The notes: a model not told the origin generated them from the sequence alone. 64,000 bases of DNA from Burkholderiaceae bacterium (GCA_030123545.1 CP126124.1:2914001-2978000); one strand, 5' to 3'; positions 49,314 through 58,226 are shown, numbered from the stretch's first letter. Numbers and translations are program-made.

Positions 49314-49395
49314 CACCGGGTTACCGCCACCCGACCCCCTGGCGAGGTGAGGCCCTCACGAAGTGACGGCCGTTGAGAAATATCGGAGTGTCCGC

Positions 49396-49629
49396 ATGGC
49401 ACGCATCTGTGAAGTCACGGGCAAGAGCCCGATGGTCGGGAACAACGTGTCCCACGCGAACAACAAGACCAAGCGCCGGTTCCTGCCGAACCTGCAGTAC
49501 CGCCGCTTCTGGGTCGAGAGCGAGAACCGCTGGGTGCGGCTGCGCATCTCGAACGCCGGCCTGCGGCTGATCGACAAGAACGGCATCGACGCAGTGCTCG
49601 CCGACATGCGCGCACGCGGCCAAGCCTGA
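49396..49629 (+). CDS. rpmB: 50S ribosomal protein L28
   Basis: A 77-residue ribosomal protein with the L28 N-terminus MARICEVTGKSPMVGNNVSHANNKTKRRFLPN and C-terminal SNAGLRLIDKNGIDAVLADMR. The start at 49396 removes eleven unrelated upstream codons. It is the first gene of the conserved rpmB-rpmG pair, 20 bases before rpmG. Confidence 0.97.
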   Translation: MARICEVTGKSPMVGNNVSHANNKTKRRFLPNLQYRRFWVESENRWVRLRISNAGLRLIDKNGIDAVLADMRARGQA

Positions 49630-49649
49630 AACCACCGAGGAGATTCATC

Positions 49650-49820
49650 ATGGCAACCAAAGGCGGACGCGAGAAAATCAAGCTGGAGTCGACCGCCGGC
49701 ACCGGCCACTTCTACACCACCAGCAAGAACAAGAAGACCACGCCCGAGAAGATGTCGATCATGAAGTTCGACCCGAAGGCGCGCAAGCATGTGGAATACA
49801 AGGAAGTCAAGCTGAAGTAG
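49650..49820 (+). CDS. rpmG: 50S ribosomal protein L33
   Basis: A 56-residue protein read from ATG 49650 to TAG 49818-49820: MATKGGREKIKLESTAGTGH, FYTTSKNKKTTPEKMSIMK and FDPKARKHVEYKEVKLK. GAGGAG precedes the start. The zinc-binding cysteines of some L33 forms are absent, so it is the zinc-free type, normal for this group. Forms an operon with rpmB. Confidence 0.97.
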   Translation: MATKGGREKIKLESTAGTGHFYTTSKNKKTTPEKMSIMKFDPKARKHVEYKEVKLK

Positions 49821-49860
49821 CTCGCTTCCGAGCCGCCGGCATCAGCTCCACCGGCGTGTC

Positions 49861-49894
49861 AATGAAAAAGCCCGCAACTGCGGGCTTTTTCATT
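49861..49894. terminator. Bidirectional terminator behind rpmBG
   Basis: A perfect sixteen-base inverted repeat, AATGAAAAAGCCCGCA and TGCGGGCTTTTTCATT, with two central bases. The T run follows the stem in either direction, so it can end rpmBG from the left and the desaturase gene region from the right. Confidence 0.93.
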
Positions 49895-49949
49895 GAAAGT
49901 GGGGAGCGGGAGGTCCACAGGCCGGCGTCACCGCTCCACGAAACGAGTT

Positions 49950-50090
49950 CGAGTGGCCGCGGAGCAGGCCGTTCGCGGACACCCGCGGATCCGGCTCCGC
50001 CGGTCCGCCGGGTGTGCCCCCTTCAAGGGGGTTGGCGAAGCGACACGCAAGTGCGCGCAGCCTGGGGGTATTTCACTTCACCCGCGCACC
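49950..50090. repeat. Mosaic intergenic repeat (copy 2)
   Basis: This copy shares block order with 29848-29985: GTGGCCGCGGAGCAGGCC, the GGATCCGGCTCCGCCGG hairpin, GTGTGCCCCCTTCAAGGGGG followed by TTGGCGAAGCGACACGCA, then AGCCTGGGGGTATTTCACTTCA. The last block reaches the desaturase stop codon. GATCCGGCTCCGCCGGTCC and CCCCCTTCAAGGGGG each fold as small hairpins. Confidence 0.6.
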
Positions 50091-51292
50091 GCGCGCAGCC
50101 GGATCGAGAATTCGCGCAGCGCGGCGATGCCGCTTTCCTCCGCGCGATGGCACCAGGCCGCCAAGTCGATCGCCAGTTGCTCGCGCGAGCGGCTGGTGTT
50201 GAGCCAGAGCTGGCGCAGCTCCTCGCGCATCGTCACCATCTTGTCGAGCACCGGGTACGCCGCACGCGCGCGCGCCAACTCGGGCGCTTTGGCCGGCGGC
50301 ACCTTGTCGGCGTCGCGGTGCAGCCAGCGCCGCGCCACCTTCAGCGCCGACACATCGCCATGCCGCGCCTTCAGCGCCTGCAACTCCTGCTTGCAGGTGC
50401 GGCGCAGATCGCGGGCGTAGCGCGCCATCACCTCGTAGCGGTTCGCGATCAACGCCTCCAGCGTCTTCTCGTTCGCCACCGGTTCGACCGCACCGAGCCG
50501 CAGCCGCGGCACGGTCTTCTTCACCCGCGCCAGCCGCAGCCGCTCGAGCAGCCGGATGTAGCCCCAGCCGACGTCGAATTCATAGCGCTTGACCGAGAAC
50601 CGCGCCGAAGTCGGGTAAGTGTGGTGGTTGTTGTGCAACTCCTCGCCGCCGATCAGCACGCCCCAGGGCAGCACGTTGGTGCTGGCATCCGCCACTTCGA
50701 AATTGCGGTAGCCCCAGTAGTGGCCGACGCCGTTGACCACGCCGGCGGCCCAGAACGGAATCCAGACCATCTGCACCGCCCACACGGTCAGGCCGATCGC
50801 GCCAAAAAGCGCCAGATCGATGATCAGCATCAGCCCGACTCCCTGCCAGCTGTAGCGCGCGTACAGGTGGCGCTCGATCCAGTCATCCGGGCAACCCTGG
50901 CTGAACTTGGCCAGCGTCTGCTGGTTCTTTGCCTCGGCGCGGTACAGCTCGGTGCCCTGCCACAGCACCTTGTTGATGCCATAGGTCTGCGGGCTGTGCG
51001 GGTCGTCCATGGTTTCGCACCGCGCATGGTGCTTGCGATGGATCGCCACCCACTCGCGGGTGACCTGGCCGGTCGTCAGCCACAGCCAGAACCGGAACAG
51101 ATGCGAGGGCAGCGCATGCAGTTCGAGCGCGCGATGCGCCTGATGCCGGTGCAGATAGATCGTGACGCTGGCGATCGTCAGATGCGTGGTCGCCAGCACG
51201 TACAGCACGACCACCCACCACGACGGGTTCAATAGCCCGTGGGCGAGCCAATCAAGGGCCGCGTTCAGCACGGTCCAGTCAGACAACTGCAT
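50078..51292 (-). CDS. Membrane fatty acid desaturase (acyl-CoA delta-9 type)
   Basis: A 404-residue integral membrane di-iron desaturase. The three histidine boxes are YLHRHQAHRALEL (near residue 48), WVAIHRKHHARCETMDDPHSP (near residue 85) and GEELHNNHHTYPTSARFS (near residue 220). Membrane helices lie near residues 25-45, 65-80 and 155-195. A helical C-terminal extension of about 130 residues follows the last box, which is longer than in many delta-9 desaturases. It introduces double bonds into acyl chains of membrane lipids. ATG 51292 has AAGGAT ten bases upstream. The gene ends within the mosaic repeat. Confidence 0.9.
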   Translation of the reverse strand: MQLSDWTVLNAALDWLAHGLLNPSWWVVVLYVLATTHLTIASVTIYLHRHQAHRALELHALPSHLFRFWLWLTTGQVTREWVAIHRKHHARCETMDDPHSPQTYGINKVLWQGTELYRAEAKNQQTLAKFSQGCPDDWIERHLYARYSWQGVGLMLIIDLALFGAIGLTVWAVQMVWIPFWAAGVVNGVGHYWGYRNFEVADASTNVLPWGVLIGGEELHNNHHTYPTSARFSVKRYEFDVGWGYIRLLERLRLARVKKTVPRLRLGAVEPVANEKTLEALIANRYEVMARYARDLRRTCKQELQALKARHGDVSALKVARRWLHRDADKVPPAKAPELARARAAYPVLDKMVTMREELRQLWLNTSRSREQLAIDLAAWCHRAEESGIAALREFSIRLRAVRG

Positions 51293-51354
51293 GTTCGGCA
51301 AATCCTTTTGTTGAATTCAGTGGCGCGGAGCCTGGGCCGCAAACCCGGTCTGGC

Positions 51355-51400
51355 ACGGCGGGCTGCGTGCAGCCTGGGTGTATCGCTTCATTCGCTGCGG
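51355..51400. repeat. Fragment of the mosaic intergenic repeat (copy 3)
   Basis: GCAGCCTGGGTGTATCGCTTCA here matches the terminal block GCAGCCTGGGGGTATTTCACTTCA of copy 2. Only this end is retained. It lies upstream of the desaturase gene. Confidence 0.5.
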
Positions 51401-51488
51401 CCGCGTAGAAGCAGTCCAATTGTAAAAGCAGCCACCGAAACTTGCCACCGGAGGGCCCACGTCCGGCGGTGATATTCGGGGCCTTCGT

Positions 51489-52874
51489 CTATTTTTTCCG
51501 CGTCCAGCCAGCGGCAAAGAACCCGTCGGTCGCATGCCGATGCGGCCACAGCCGCAGATAGTCGCTGCCGCTCGCCGGGCCGCTGCACAGTTCGGCAGCC
51601 CGCTCGACCTTGAGGCCGGCCAGGACCGCGCCGACGTCGAGCGGATCGAATTCGCGGTGCGCGGCCGAAAACGCCGCGACCACCGCCTCGTTCTCCTCGG
51701 TCAGCAGACTGCAGGTGGCGTAGACCAGCCGGCCGCCGGGCTTCACCAGCCGCGCGGCGCCCTGCAGGATTTCGCGCTGGCGCTCGGCGAACTGCCCCAC
51801 CGCCTCGGCCGACTGCCGCCACTTCAGGTCCGGATTGCGGCGCAGCGTGCCCAGGCCGGAACAGGGCGCATCGACCAGCACCCGATCCAGCTTGCCCGCG
51901 AGGCGCTGGATGCGCTCGTCGCGCTCGTGCGCGATCGCGACCGTGTGCACGTTGGCGAGGCCGCTGCGCGCGAGCCGCTCTTTCAAAGCCTCCAGCCGAT
52001 GCGCCGAGGTGTCGAACGCATAGAGGCGGCCGGTGCCGCGCATGCAGGCCCCGATCGCGAGCGTCTTGCCGCCGGCGCCCGCGCAGAAATCCGCGACCAT
52101 CTCGCCGCGCTTGGCACCCAGCAGCAGCGCGAGCAGTTGCGAGCCTTCGTCCTGCACCTCGAACGCGCCGCGCTGGTACGCGGGCACCGAAGCCAACGCG
52201 GGCTTGGCCTGCAGCCGAAGGCCCCAGGGAGAATATGGAGTTGCTACTGATTCAATAGCGCATTGTGCAAGCTCTTCCTGGACATTCTCACGTTTTTCCT
52301 TAAAGATATTGACACGCAGGTCGAGCGGCGCGTTGCGAAGCAGGCTGTACGCCAGCGCCCAGAACGGCGCGCCCGAATCCTTGTCCGACGGCTCACCCGA
52401 CTCCTTGCCCACCTCCCCGCCCGTTTTCTCCGCCAACTGCACGCGCAAGCGCTCGGCCAGCCATTCCGGCAGGTTGTGCCGGCATGGCGCCGGCAGTTCG
52501 GCCGGGTCGACCGCTTCGCATGCGGCAAGCCAGCGCTGCTCGTCGGGGTCCAGCGCCGCGTCCAGACGTTCGCACGGCAGCGCATCGGCGGCAGGCCCCG
52601 GAGCGAGCGCTTCGCCGACCTGCGCCAGCCCCAGCACGGCGAGCTGGCGCGTACGTTCGCCCTGCTCGCCCGGTCCAGCCGCGGCGAAATGTTCGTACAG
52701 CAGCTTTCTGCGCAGCACGGCGTAAGCCGCATCGGCCAGCGCCCCGCGCTCGCGGACCCCGAGTCCGCGGTGCTCACGGAAATAGCGCGACACCACCGCG
52801 TCCGCCGGATGCTCGAACGCGAGGCACAGGCGCAGCAGCTCAGTGCAGGCGTTCAGCAGGGCGCGCGGATGCAT
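51489..52874 (-). CDS. rsmB: 16S rRNA (cytosine-967-C5)-methyltransferase RsmB
   Basis: A 461-residue SAM-dependent rRNA methyltransferase of the NOL1/NOP2/Sun family with an N-terminal NusB-like domain (ALLNACTELLRLCLAFEHPADAVVSRYF region). The SAM site is VADFCAGAGGKTLAIGA. Catalytic motif IV is VDAPCSGLGTLRRNPDLKW and motif VI is VYATCSLLTEENEAVV, each with its cysteine. A 17-base repeat occurs in frame near residue 205 (AIESVATPYS). ATG 52874 is preferred over 52892. It lies 72 bases behind purN on the same strand. Confidence 0.93.
   Translation of the reverse strand: MHPRALLNACTELLRLCLAFEHPADAVVSRYFREHRGLGVRERGALADAAYAVLRRKLLYEHFAAAGPGEQGERTRQLAVLGLAQVGEALAPGPAADALPCERLDAALDPDEQRWLAACEAVDPAELPAPCRHNLPEWLAERLRVQLAEKTGGEVGKESGEPSDKDSGAPFWALAYSLLRNAPLDLRVNIFKEKRENVQEELAQCAIESVATPYSPWGLRLQAKPALASVPAYQRGAFEVQDEGSQLLALLLGAKRGEMVADFCAGAGGKTLAIGACMRGTGRLYAFDTSAHRLEALKERLARSGLANVHTVAIAHERDERIQRLAGKLDRVLVDAPCSGLGTLRRNPDLKWRQSAEAVGQFAERQREILQGAARLVKPGGRLVYATCSLLTEENEAVVAAFSAAHREFDPLDVGAVLAGLKVERAAELCSGPASGSDYLRLWPHRHATDGFFAAGWTRKK
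52243..52259. repeat. 17-nt AT-rich palindromic repeat inside rsmB
   Basis: GCTACTGATTCAATAGC, one arm position mismatched. On the rsmB strand it encodes Ala-Ile-Glu-Ser-Val-Ala. Surrounding bases to about 52320 are unusually AT-rich for this gene. Confidence 0.7.
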
Positions 52875-52946
52875 GGCGGGGCATTGTCCCATCGGCCGCG
52901 GCCGCCGCAGCCGTCGCCGTCAGGTGGCAACGTCAAACAGCCGGAG

Positions 52947-53540
52947 TCATGGGGCCGGCGGCAGGTCGCGCAGCCACTGCGCGATCGCGCGCGGATAGAT
53001 CAGATGCTCCTGCGTCAGCACCCGCGCGGCCAGCGCCTCGGCGCTGTCTTCGCCCAGTACCGGCACCGCGGCCTGGGCCAGGATCGGCCCGTGGTCCAGT
53101 TCCGGGGTGACCTGGTGCACGGTCGCGCCGGCAACGCGGCAGCCCGCGGCGATCGCGCGCTGGTGCGTGTGCAAACCCGGGAATGCCGGCAGCAGCGACG
53201 GATGGATGTTCAGCAGCCGCCCGTCGTAATGCCGAACGAACCCGGGCGTGAGGATGCGCATGAAGCCGGCGAGCGCGACCAGCGTGGGCGCATGCCGGTC
53301 GATCACGGCGGCCAGCGCCGCGTCAAACGCTTCACGCGTCGCGTAGGCCCGGTGTTCGACCACTTCCGCGACAATGCCCTCCCCGCGCGCGAAGTCCAGG
53401 CCGGCCGCGTCGGCGCGGTTGCTGATCACTGCGGCGACGCGCGCGTCCAGGCGCCGGCTCCAGTCCTCGCGCCGGGCCGCGCGCACGATCGCCGCCATGT
53501 TCGAGCCCTGGCCCGAGATCAGGATCACGATGTTCCTCAT
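52947..53540 (-). CDS. purN: Phosphoribosylglycinamide formyltransferase
   Basis: A 197-residue GART transformylase that adds a formyl group from 10-formyltetrahydrofolate in de novo purine synthesis. It opens with NIVILISGQGSNMAAIVRA, and the active-site region is LLNIHPSLLPAFPGLHTHQRAI with the catalytic Asn and His. The downstream aspartate lies in VTPELDHGPILAQ. Length is normal for the family. Confidence 0.95.
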   Translation of the reverse strand: MRNIVILISGQGSNMAAIVRAARREDWSRRLDARVAAVISNRADAAGLDFARGEGIVAEVVEHRAYATREAFDAALAAVIDRHAPTLVALAGFMRILTPGFVRHYDGRLLNIHPSLLPAFPGLHTHQRAIAAGCRVAGATVHQVTPELDHGPILAQAAVPVLGEDSAEALAARVLTQEHLIYPRAIAQWLRDLPPAP

Positions 53541-53695
53541 GTCGCGGCGAATTATCGCGGCTGGCCCGACGTTACGAGATGGTGCACACTGACTGACGCC
53601 GTGGTTTGTCGCGATCTGGACAGGACGGATCGGCCCGGCGTGCTAGAAACGAAGAGTCCATTGGACACGCTGGACATTCACTGGAGACGACTGGA

Positions 53696-54874
53696 ATGGA
53701 TCTCGCATTCACCCCGGAAGAGCAGAAATTCCGCGACGAGGTGCGCACCTGGGTGCGCGCCCACCTGCCGCCGGATGTATCGAACAAAGTGCACAACGGC
53801 CTGCGCCTGACCCGCGACGACATGCAGGGCTGGGCGAAGATTCTGGGAAAAAAGGGCTGGCTCGGCTACGGCTGGCCCAAGGAATTCGGCGGCCCGGGCT
53901 GGACCGCGGTGGAAAAACACCTGTTCGAGGAGGAATGCGCGCTGGCTGGTGCCCCGCGCATCATCCCGTTCGGGCCGGTGATGGTGGCGCCGGTAATCAT
54001 GGCGTTCGGTAGCGCAGAGCAGCAGAAACGCTTCCTGCCCGGCATCGCCAGCGGCGAGGTCTGGTGGAGCCAGGGCTATAGCGAGCCAGGTTCGGGCTCG
54101 GACCTGGCGAGCCTGAAGACCCGCGCCGAACGCAAGGGCGACAAATACATCGTGAACGGCCAGAAGACCTGGACCACGCTCGGCCAGTACGGCGACTGGA
54201 TGTTCAACCTGGTGCGCACCTCGACCGAGGGCAAGCCGCAGACCGGCATCTCGTTTCTCGTGCTCGACATGAAGTCGCCCGGCGTCACGGTGCGGCCGAT
54301 CCGGCTGCTCGACGGCGAATGCGAGGTCAACGAGGTCTTCTTCGACAACGTCGAAGTGCCGGCGGAAAACCTGATCGGCGAGGAGAACAAGGGCTGGACC
54401 TACGCCAAGCACCTGCTCAGCCACGAGCGCACCAACATCGCCGACGTGAACCGCGCGAAGCGCGAACTCGAGCGCCTGAAGCGCATCGCGCGCGCCGAAG
54501 GCGTGTACGACGATGCACGTTTCCGCGACGAGATCGCCAAGCTCGAGGTCGACGTGGTCGCGCTCGAGATGATGGTGCTGCGCGTGCTCTCGGCGATGAA
54601 GGCGGGCAAGAACCCGCTCGACGTGGCGGCGCTCTTGAAGATTCGCGGCAGCGAAATCCAGCAGCGCTACACCGAGCTGATGATGCTCGCCGCAGGGCCC
54701 TACAGCCTGCCGCTGATCCACGAAGCGATGGATGCGGGCTGGCAAGGGGACTACGTTGGCGCCGCTCATTGCGTACCGCTGGGCTCGACCTACTTCAACA
54801 TGCGCAAGACCACGATCTACGGCGGCAGCAACGAAGTGCAACGAAACATCGTCGCGCAGATGCTGCTCGGCTGA
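53696..54874 (+). CDS. Acyl-CoA dehydrogenase, PimC-like large subunit
   Basis: A 392-residue flavoprotein dehydrogenase. N-terminal DLAFTPEEQKFRDEVRTWVR, the FAD-binding QGYSEPGSGSDLASLKTRA near residue 125 and YIVNGQKTWTTLGQYGDWMF are typical. The C-terminal IYGGSNEVQRNIVAQMLLG is the usual end. It is paired with a second acyl-CoA dehydrogenase 11 bases downstream, the arrangement of pimeloyl-CoA dehydrogenase large and small subunits (PimC-PimD) involved in dicarboxylate or long-chain acyl-CoA oxidation. The substrate is inferred from family names only. Confidence 0.88.
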   Translation: MDLAFTPEEQKFRDEVRTWVRAHLPPDVSNKVHNGLRLTRDDMQGWAKILGKKGWLGYGWPKEFGGPGWTAVEKHLFEEECALAGAPRIIPFGPVMVAPVIMAFGSAEQQKRFLPGIASGEVWWSQGYSEPGSGSDLASLKTRAERKGDKYIVNGQKTWTTLGQYGDWMFNLVRTSTEGKPQTGISFLVLDMKSPGVTVRPIRLLDGECEVNEVFFDNVEVPAENLIGEENKGWTYAKHLLSHERTNIADVNRAKRELERLKRIARAEGVYDDARFRDEIAKLEVDVVALEMMVLRVLSAMKAGKNPLDVAALLKIRGSEIQQRYTELMMLAAGPYSLPLIHEAMDAGWQGDYVGAAHCVPLGSTYFNMRKTTIYGGSNEVQRNIVAQMLLG

Positions 54875-54885
54875 AAGGGGACGAC

Positions 54886-56001
54886 ATGGATTTCGATTTT
54901 TCCGATGACCAGGAACAGCTGCGCGACGCGGTGCGCCGCTGGGTCGACAAGGGCTACGGGTTCGAGCGCCGGCGCGCGATCGCCTCCGCCGGCGGCTTCT
55001 CGCGCGAAGTCTGGGGCGAACTCGCCGAACTCGGGTTGACCGGTCTGTACGTGCCCGAGGCCGACGGCGGCCTGGGTCTCGGCCCGGTCGAGGGCATGGT
55101 GGTGATGGAGGAACTCGGTCGCGGTATCGTGGTCGAGCCGCTGGCGCAGGCGCTGATCGCCGGCGCGCTGCTCGCGGGTTATGCGCCGGATGCACTCAAA
55201 AAATCCTGGTTGCCGAAGATCGCCGGCGGCGAGGCACTGATCGTGCTGGCGCAGCAGGAGCGCGCGGCGCGCTACCGGCTCGATGTCTGCGCCGCCACTG
55301 CGACCCAGGCCGGAGCGTCGTGGACCGTCAGCGGCACCAAGAGCATCGTCCCGGCCGGCGACCAGGCGGATGCCTTCATCGTGCCGGCCGGCGCCTCCGG
55401 CAAGATCGCGCTGTTCCTGGTCGAGCGAGGTGCCAGCGGCGTCACGACCCGCGGCTACGGCACGCAGGACGGCGGCCGCGCGGCCGAGGTCACGCTCAAC
55501 AATGCGGCGGCGGCACTAATCACGGAGGACGGACTCGCGGCGCTCGAGCATGCGGTGGACATCGGCATCGCCGCGCTGTGCGCCGAAGGCGTCGGCGTGA
55601 TGGACAAGACGCTGGCGGTGACGGTCGAGTACCTGAACACGCGCAAGCAGTTCGGCGTGTTCATCGGCACTTTCCAGGCGCTGCGGCACCGGGTCGCCGA
55701 CATGAAGATGCAGCTGGAACTGGCGCGCTCGATGAGCTACTACGCGAGCCTGAAGCTGAACGCACCGGCCGACGAGCGGCGTCGCGCGATGGCGCGCGCG
55801 AAGTACCAGCTCGGCTGCTCTATGCGCTTCGTCGGCCAGCAGGCGGTGCAGCTGCACGGCGGCATCGGCGTGACCGACGAATACATCGTCAGCCACTACT
55901 TCAAGCGGCTGACCCAGATGGAGATGACGTTCGGCGACACGCTGCACCAGCTCGGAGAGGTGTCGGCACGGATGCAGGACGGTGCCGGCGTGTTTGCATG
56001 A
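54886..56001 (+). CDS. Acyl-CoA dehydrogenase, PimD-like small subunit
   Basis: A 371-residue acyl-CoA dehydrogenase. N-terminal DFDFSDDQEQLRDAVRRWVDKGYGFE, LGLTGLYVPEADGGLGLGPVEGMVVMEELGRG, RKQFGVFIGTFQALRHRVADMKMQLELARSM and QAVQLHGGIGVTDEYIVSHYFKRL are present. The N-terminal FAD-loop SEPGSGSD-type motif is replaced by a degenerate region (AQQERAARYRLD), common in PimD-like small subunits and suggesting that it works only with its partner. GGGGACGAC precedes ATG 54886. A terminator follows 23 bases behind the stop. Confidence 0.87.
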   Translation: MDFDFSDDQEQLRDAVRRWVDKGYGFERRRAIASAGGFSREVWGELAELGLTGLYVPEADGGLGLGPVEGMVVMEELGRGIVVEPLAQALIAGALLAGYAPDALKKSWLPKIAGGEALIVLAQQERAARYRLDVCAATATQAGASWTVSGTKSIVPAGDQADAFIVPAGASGKIALFLVERGASGVTTRGYGTQDGGRAAEVTLNNAAAALITEDGLAALEHAVDIGIAALCAEGVGVMDKTLAVTVEYLNTRKQFGVFIGTFQALRHRVADMKMQLELARSMSYYASLKLNAPADERRRAMARAKYQLGCSMRFVGQQAVQLHGGIGVTDEYIVSHYFKRLTQMEMTFGDTLHQLGEVSARMQDGAGVFA

Positions 56002-56024
56002 TGCTTCACCGTTGGTAGCAAACC

Positions 56025-56056
56025 ATGCCCGCGGAGCCTTGGCCTGCGGGCATTTT
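56025..56056 (+). terminator. Terminator of the acyl-CoA dehydrogenase operon
   Basis: ATGCCCGC (56025-56032) pairs with GCGGGCAT (56046-56053), with a 13-base loop, and TTTT follows. It separates the dehydrogenase operon from the next gene. Confidence 0.8.
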
Positions 56057-56080
56057 CATTAAAAGAATGAGGAGAACACC

Positions 56081-57469
56081 GTGAGTGCCACGCGTCGCCT
56101 GTTCCTGGGTTTGTTTGCCAGTGCCGTGCTATTGGCCGGTTGCGCCTCGGGGCCGACCGGGCAGAATGCAGCGCCGATCCTCTTCGTGCACGGCAACGGC
56201 GATAGCGCCGCCGTGTGGCAGACCACGATCTGGCGCTTCGAGTCGAACGGCTGGCCGGCCGACCGCCTGACGGCCATCAACGTGCCGTATCCGCTGGCGC
56301 GCGACGACGACAGCAAGCCGCAGGCCGGACGCTCGTCCACCTTTGAAAACATGGCGTACCTGCGCGCCGCCGTAGCCAAGGTTCGCAAGACCACCGGCGC
56401 TAGCAAGGTGATTCTGGTTGGTAACTCGCGCGGCGGCAACACGATCCGCAACTACATCCAGAATGGCGGCGGCGCCGAGACTGTGAGCGAGGCCATTCTC
56501 GGCGGCACGCCGAACCACGGCGTCTGGGCGATCAAGGGATTCAACGAGGGCAATGAATTCTCCGGCACCGGGCCATTCCTGACCGGGCTCAATGCGCCCA
56601 AGGACCCGAACGGCGACGAAGTGACGCCGGGGGTGAAATGGATGACCATTCGCTCCGACCACAATGACAAGTACGCCCAGCCGGACGGCCTGTGGATCGG
56701 CGCCAAAGGCAAGCCCACCGGCGTTACCTATGACGGCCCGGCACTCAAGGGCGCCACGAACGTGGTGATTCCGGGGGTCGATCACCGGGGCACCGCGTTT
56801 TCGCCGGCCGCGTTCGGCGCGATGTACGGCTTCATCACCGGCCATCCCGCGCGCACGCTGGACCCCGTGGTGCAGGCGACCCCGGTGCTGAGCGGCGAAA
56901 TCACCGGGCTGGGCGTGAACTCGAACGACCCGGCCTCCGGCAACTTCAGCAACAATCTGCCGCTGCCTGGCGCGAAACTCGCCATCTATGCGACCAACCC
57001 GGCCACGGGCGAGCGCATCGGAGCGGCCAGCTACAGCAAGACCATCACGGCCGATGGCCGCTGGGGCCCGTTCACCGCCGCCGCGGGCGTGCCGTACGAA
57101 TTCGTCATCAGCGCGACCGGTTACGCCACCACGCACATCTACCGCAGCCCGTTCCCGCGTTCCAGCAACATCGTCGACATGCATCCGGTGCGCCTCGCCG
57201 CCGCAGACCGGGGCGCCGGCTCGGTCATCACGTTCGAGCGCCCGCGCGGGTATTTCGATGCGATGCGGGACCGCGTCAGCTTCGACGGCCACACACCGCC
57301 GCCCGGCGTTCCGCCCGCAGGGGTCGCCGGCGTTTCAAGTTCGACCATCAAGACTGCCGCCGCGTCGGAGGTGCGGGCCATCACCGGTCAACTGGACGGC
57401 GAGCGCATCACGGGGCGCACCTGGCCCGCGGCGGAAGGCAACGCGGTGGTGCTGGAACTGACGAACTGA
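56081..57469 (+). CDS. Secreted alpha/beta-hydrolase lipoprotein (lipase/PHB-depolymerase-like)
   Basis: A 462-residue lipoprotein beginning at GTG 56081 with GGAGAA upstream. Signal peptide RRLFLGLFASAVLLAGCAS ends in a lipobox (LAGC). The hydrolase domain starts PILFVHGNGDSAAVWQTTIW, followed by the nucleophile loop ILVGNSRGGNTIRNYI (GNSRGG, near residue 117), AILGGTPNHGVWAI and a His-containing PGVDHRGTAFSP region. From about residue 270 a C-terminal domain (LPGAKLAIYATNPATGERIGAA, YEFVISATGYATTHIYR) looks like a carboxypeptidase-regulatory-like Ig fold. It may hydrolyse lipids or polyesters outside the cytoplasm. Confidence 0.78.
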   Translation: MSATRRLFLGLFASAVLLAGCASGPTGQNAAPILFVHGNGDSAAVWQTTIWRFESNGWPADRLTAINVPYPLARDDDSKPQAGRSSTFENMAYLRAAVAKVRKTTGASKVILVGNSRGGNTIRNYIQNGGGAETVSEAILGGTPNHGVWAIKGFNEGNEFSGTGPFLTGLNAPKDPNGDEVTPGVKWMTIRSDHNDKYAQPDGLWIGAKGKPTGVTYDGPALKGATNVVIPGVDHRGTAFSPAAFGAMYGFITGHPARTLDPVVQATPVLSGEITGLGVNSNDPASGNFSNNLPLPGAKLAIYATNPATGERIGAASYSKTITADGRWGPFTAAAGVPYEFVISATGYATTHIYRSPFPRSSNIVDMHPVRLAAADRGAGSVITFERPRGYFDAMRDRVSFDGHTPPPGVPPAGVAGVSSSTIKTAAASEVRAITGQLDGERITGRTWPAAEGNAVVLELTN

Positions 57470-57536
57470 AAAAGCAAGCAGCAAGCGCGCACGCCGAGGC
57501 GCCCGGAATCAGCAGCGCACGCCGTTGCGCGCGAGA

Positions 57537-58094
57537 TCAGCTGTACAGCCGCGAGGTCTTCGGCAGGTGCGCCATCAGGAACTCCATCTGGTCCGCCAGG
57601 ATGCGGCGGTTGCGCAGGATGAAGTCCTCCCACAGGCTGGGCACGTAGGGCGCGTACAGGAGCGGCATGTGCGCCTGCTCCGGCGTGCGGCTGCCCTTGC
57701 GGTGATTGCAGGCACGGCAGGCGGTGACCACGTTCATCCACTTGTCGACCCCGTTCTGCGCGAACGGCACGATGTGCTCGCGCGTCAGATCCTCGTCGTG
57801 GAACTGGTTGCCGCAGTACGCGCAGACATTACGGTCGCGCGCGAACAGTTTGGCGTTGGTCAGGCCGGGCCGCAACTGGAACGGGCTGATGCTGGGCACG
57901 CCCTTGGTGCCGATGATGCTGTTGACGGTGATGATCGACTGCGCGCCGGTGATCGCGTTCGTCCCGCCGCGGAATACCGCGACCTGCCCCCCCACCTCCC
58001 AGCGCACCTCGCTGGCGGCGTAGTGGATCACCGCCTGCTCCAGCGAAATCCACGACTGGGGCAGACCCTGGGCGGACAGCTTCAAGACCTTCAA
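57537..58094 (-). CDS. HNH endonuclease-domain protein
   Basis: A 185-residue protein with start TTG 58094 (AAAGGG five bases upstream). That start gives the family N-terminus KVLKLSAQGLPQSWISLEQA; an ATG at 58127 would add eleven residues. The middle contains the HNH nuclease fold: CAYCGNQF, then LTREHIVPFAQNGVDKWMNVVTACRACNHRKGSRTPEQ with two CxxC zinc-binding pairs. The C-terminus LWEDFILRNRRILADQMEFLMAHLP is conserved. Such proteins are widespread as single-copy genes in Gram-negatives and are not tied to a phage or restriction system. Function unknown. Confidence 0.82.
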   Translation of the reverse strand: MKVLKLSAQGLPQSWISLEQAVIHYAASEVRWEVGGQVAVFRGGTNAITGAQSIITVNSIIGTKGVPSISPFQLRPGLTNAKLFARDRNVCAYCGNQFHDEDLTREHIVPFAQNGVDKWMNVVTACRACNHRKGSRTPEQAHMPLLYAPYVPSLWEDFILRNRRILADQMEFLMAHLPKTSRLYS

Positions 58095-58209
58095 CACATC
58101 CCTTTCGACATTGCGGCCGGCCGTCACGCCATGCGGCGGACCGGCACGGGCACAATATACTCCTTTCGAGACAATCCGGCGTCCCGCCTATACCCCGCGC
58201 GCGCGATCT

Positions 58210-58226
58210 GCTATCAAAACGATATC
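58210..58226. repeat. Degenerate 17-nt AT-rich repeat before ribF
   Basis: GCTATCAAAACGATATC has the form of the 17-mer family with one changed end base (GATATC instead of GATAGC). It ends six bases before the ribF start codon. Confidence 0.45.
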
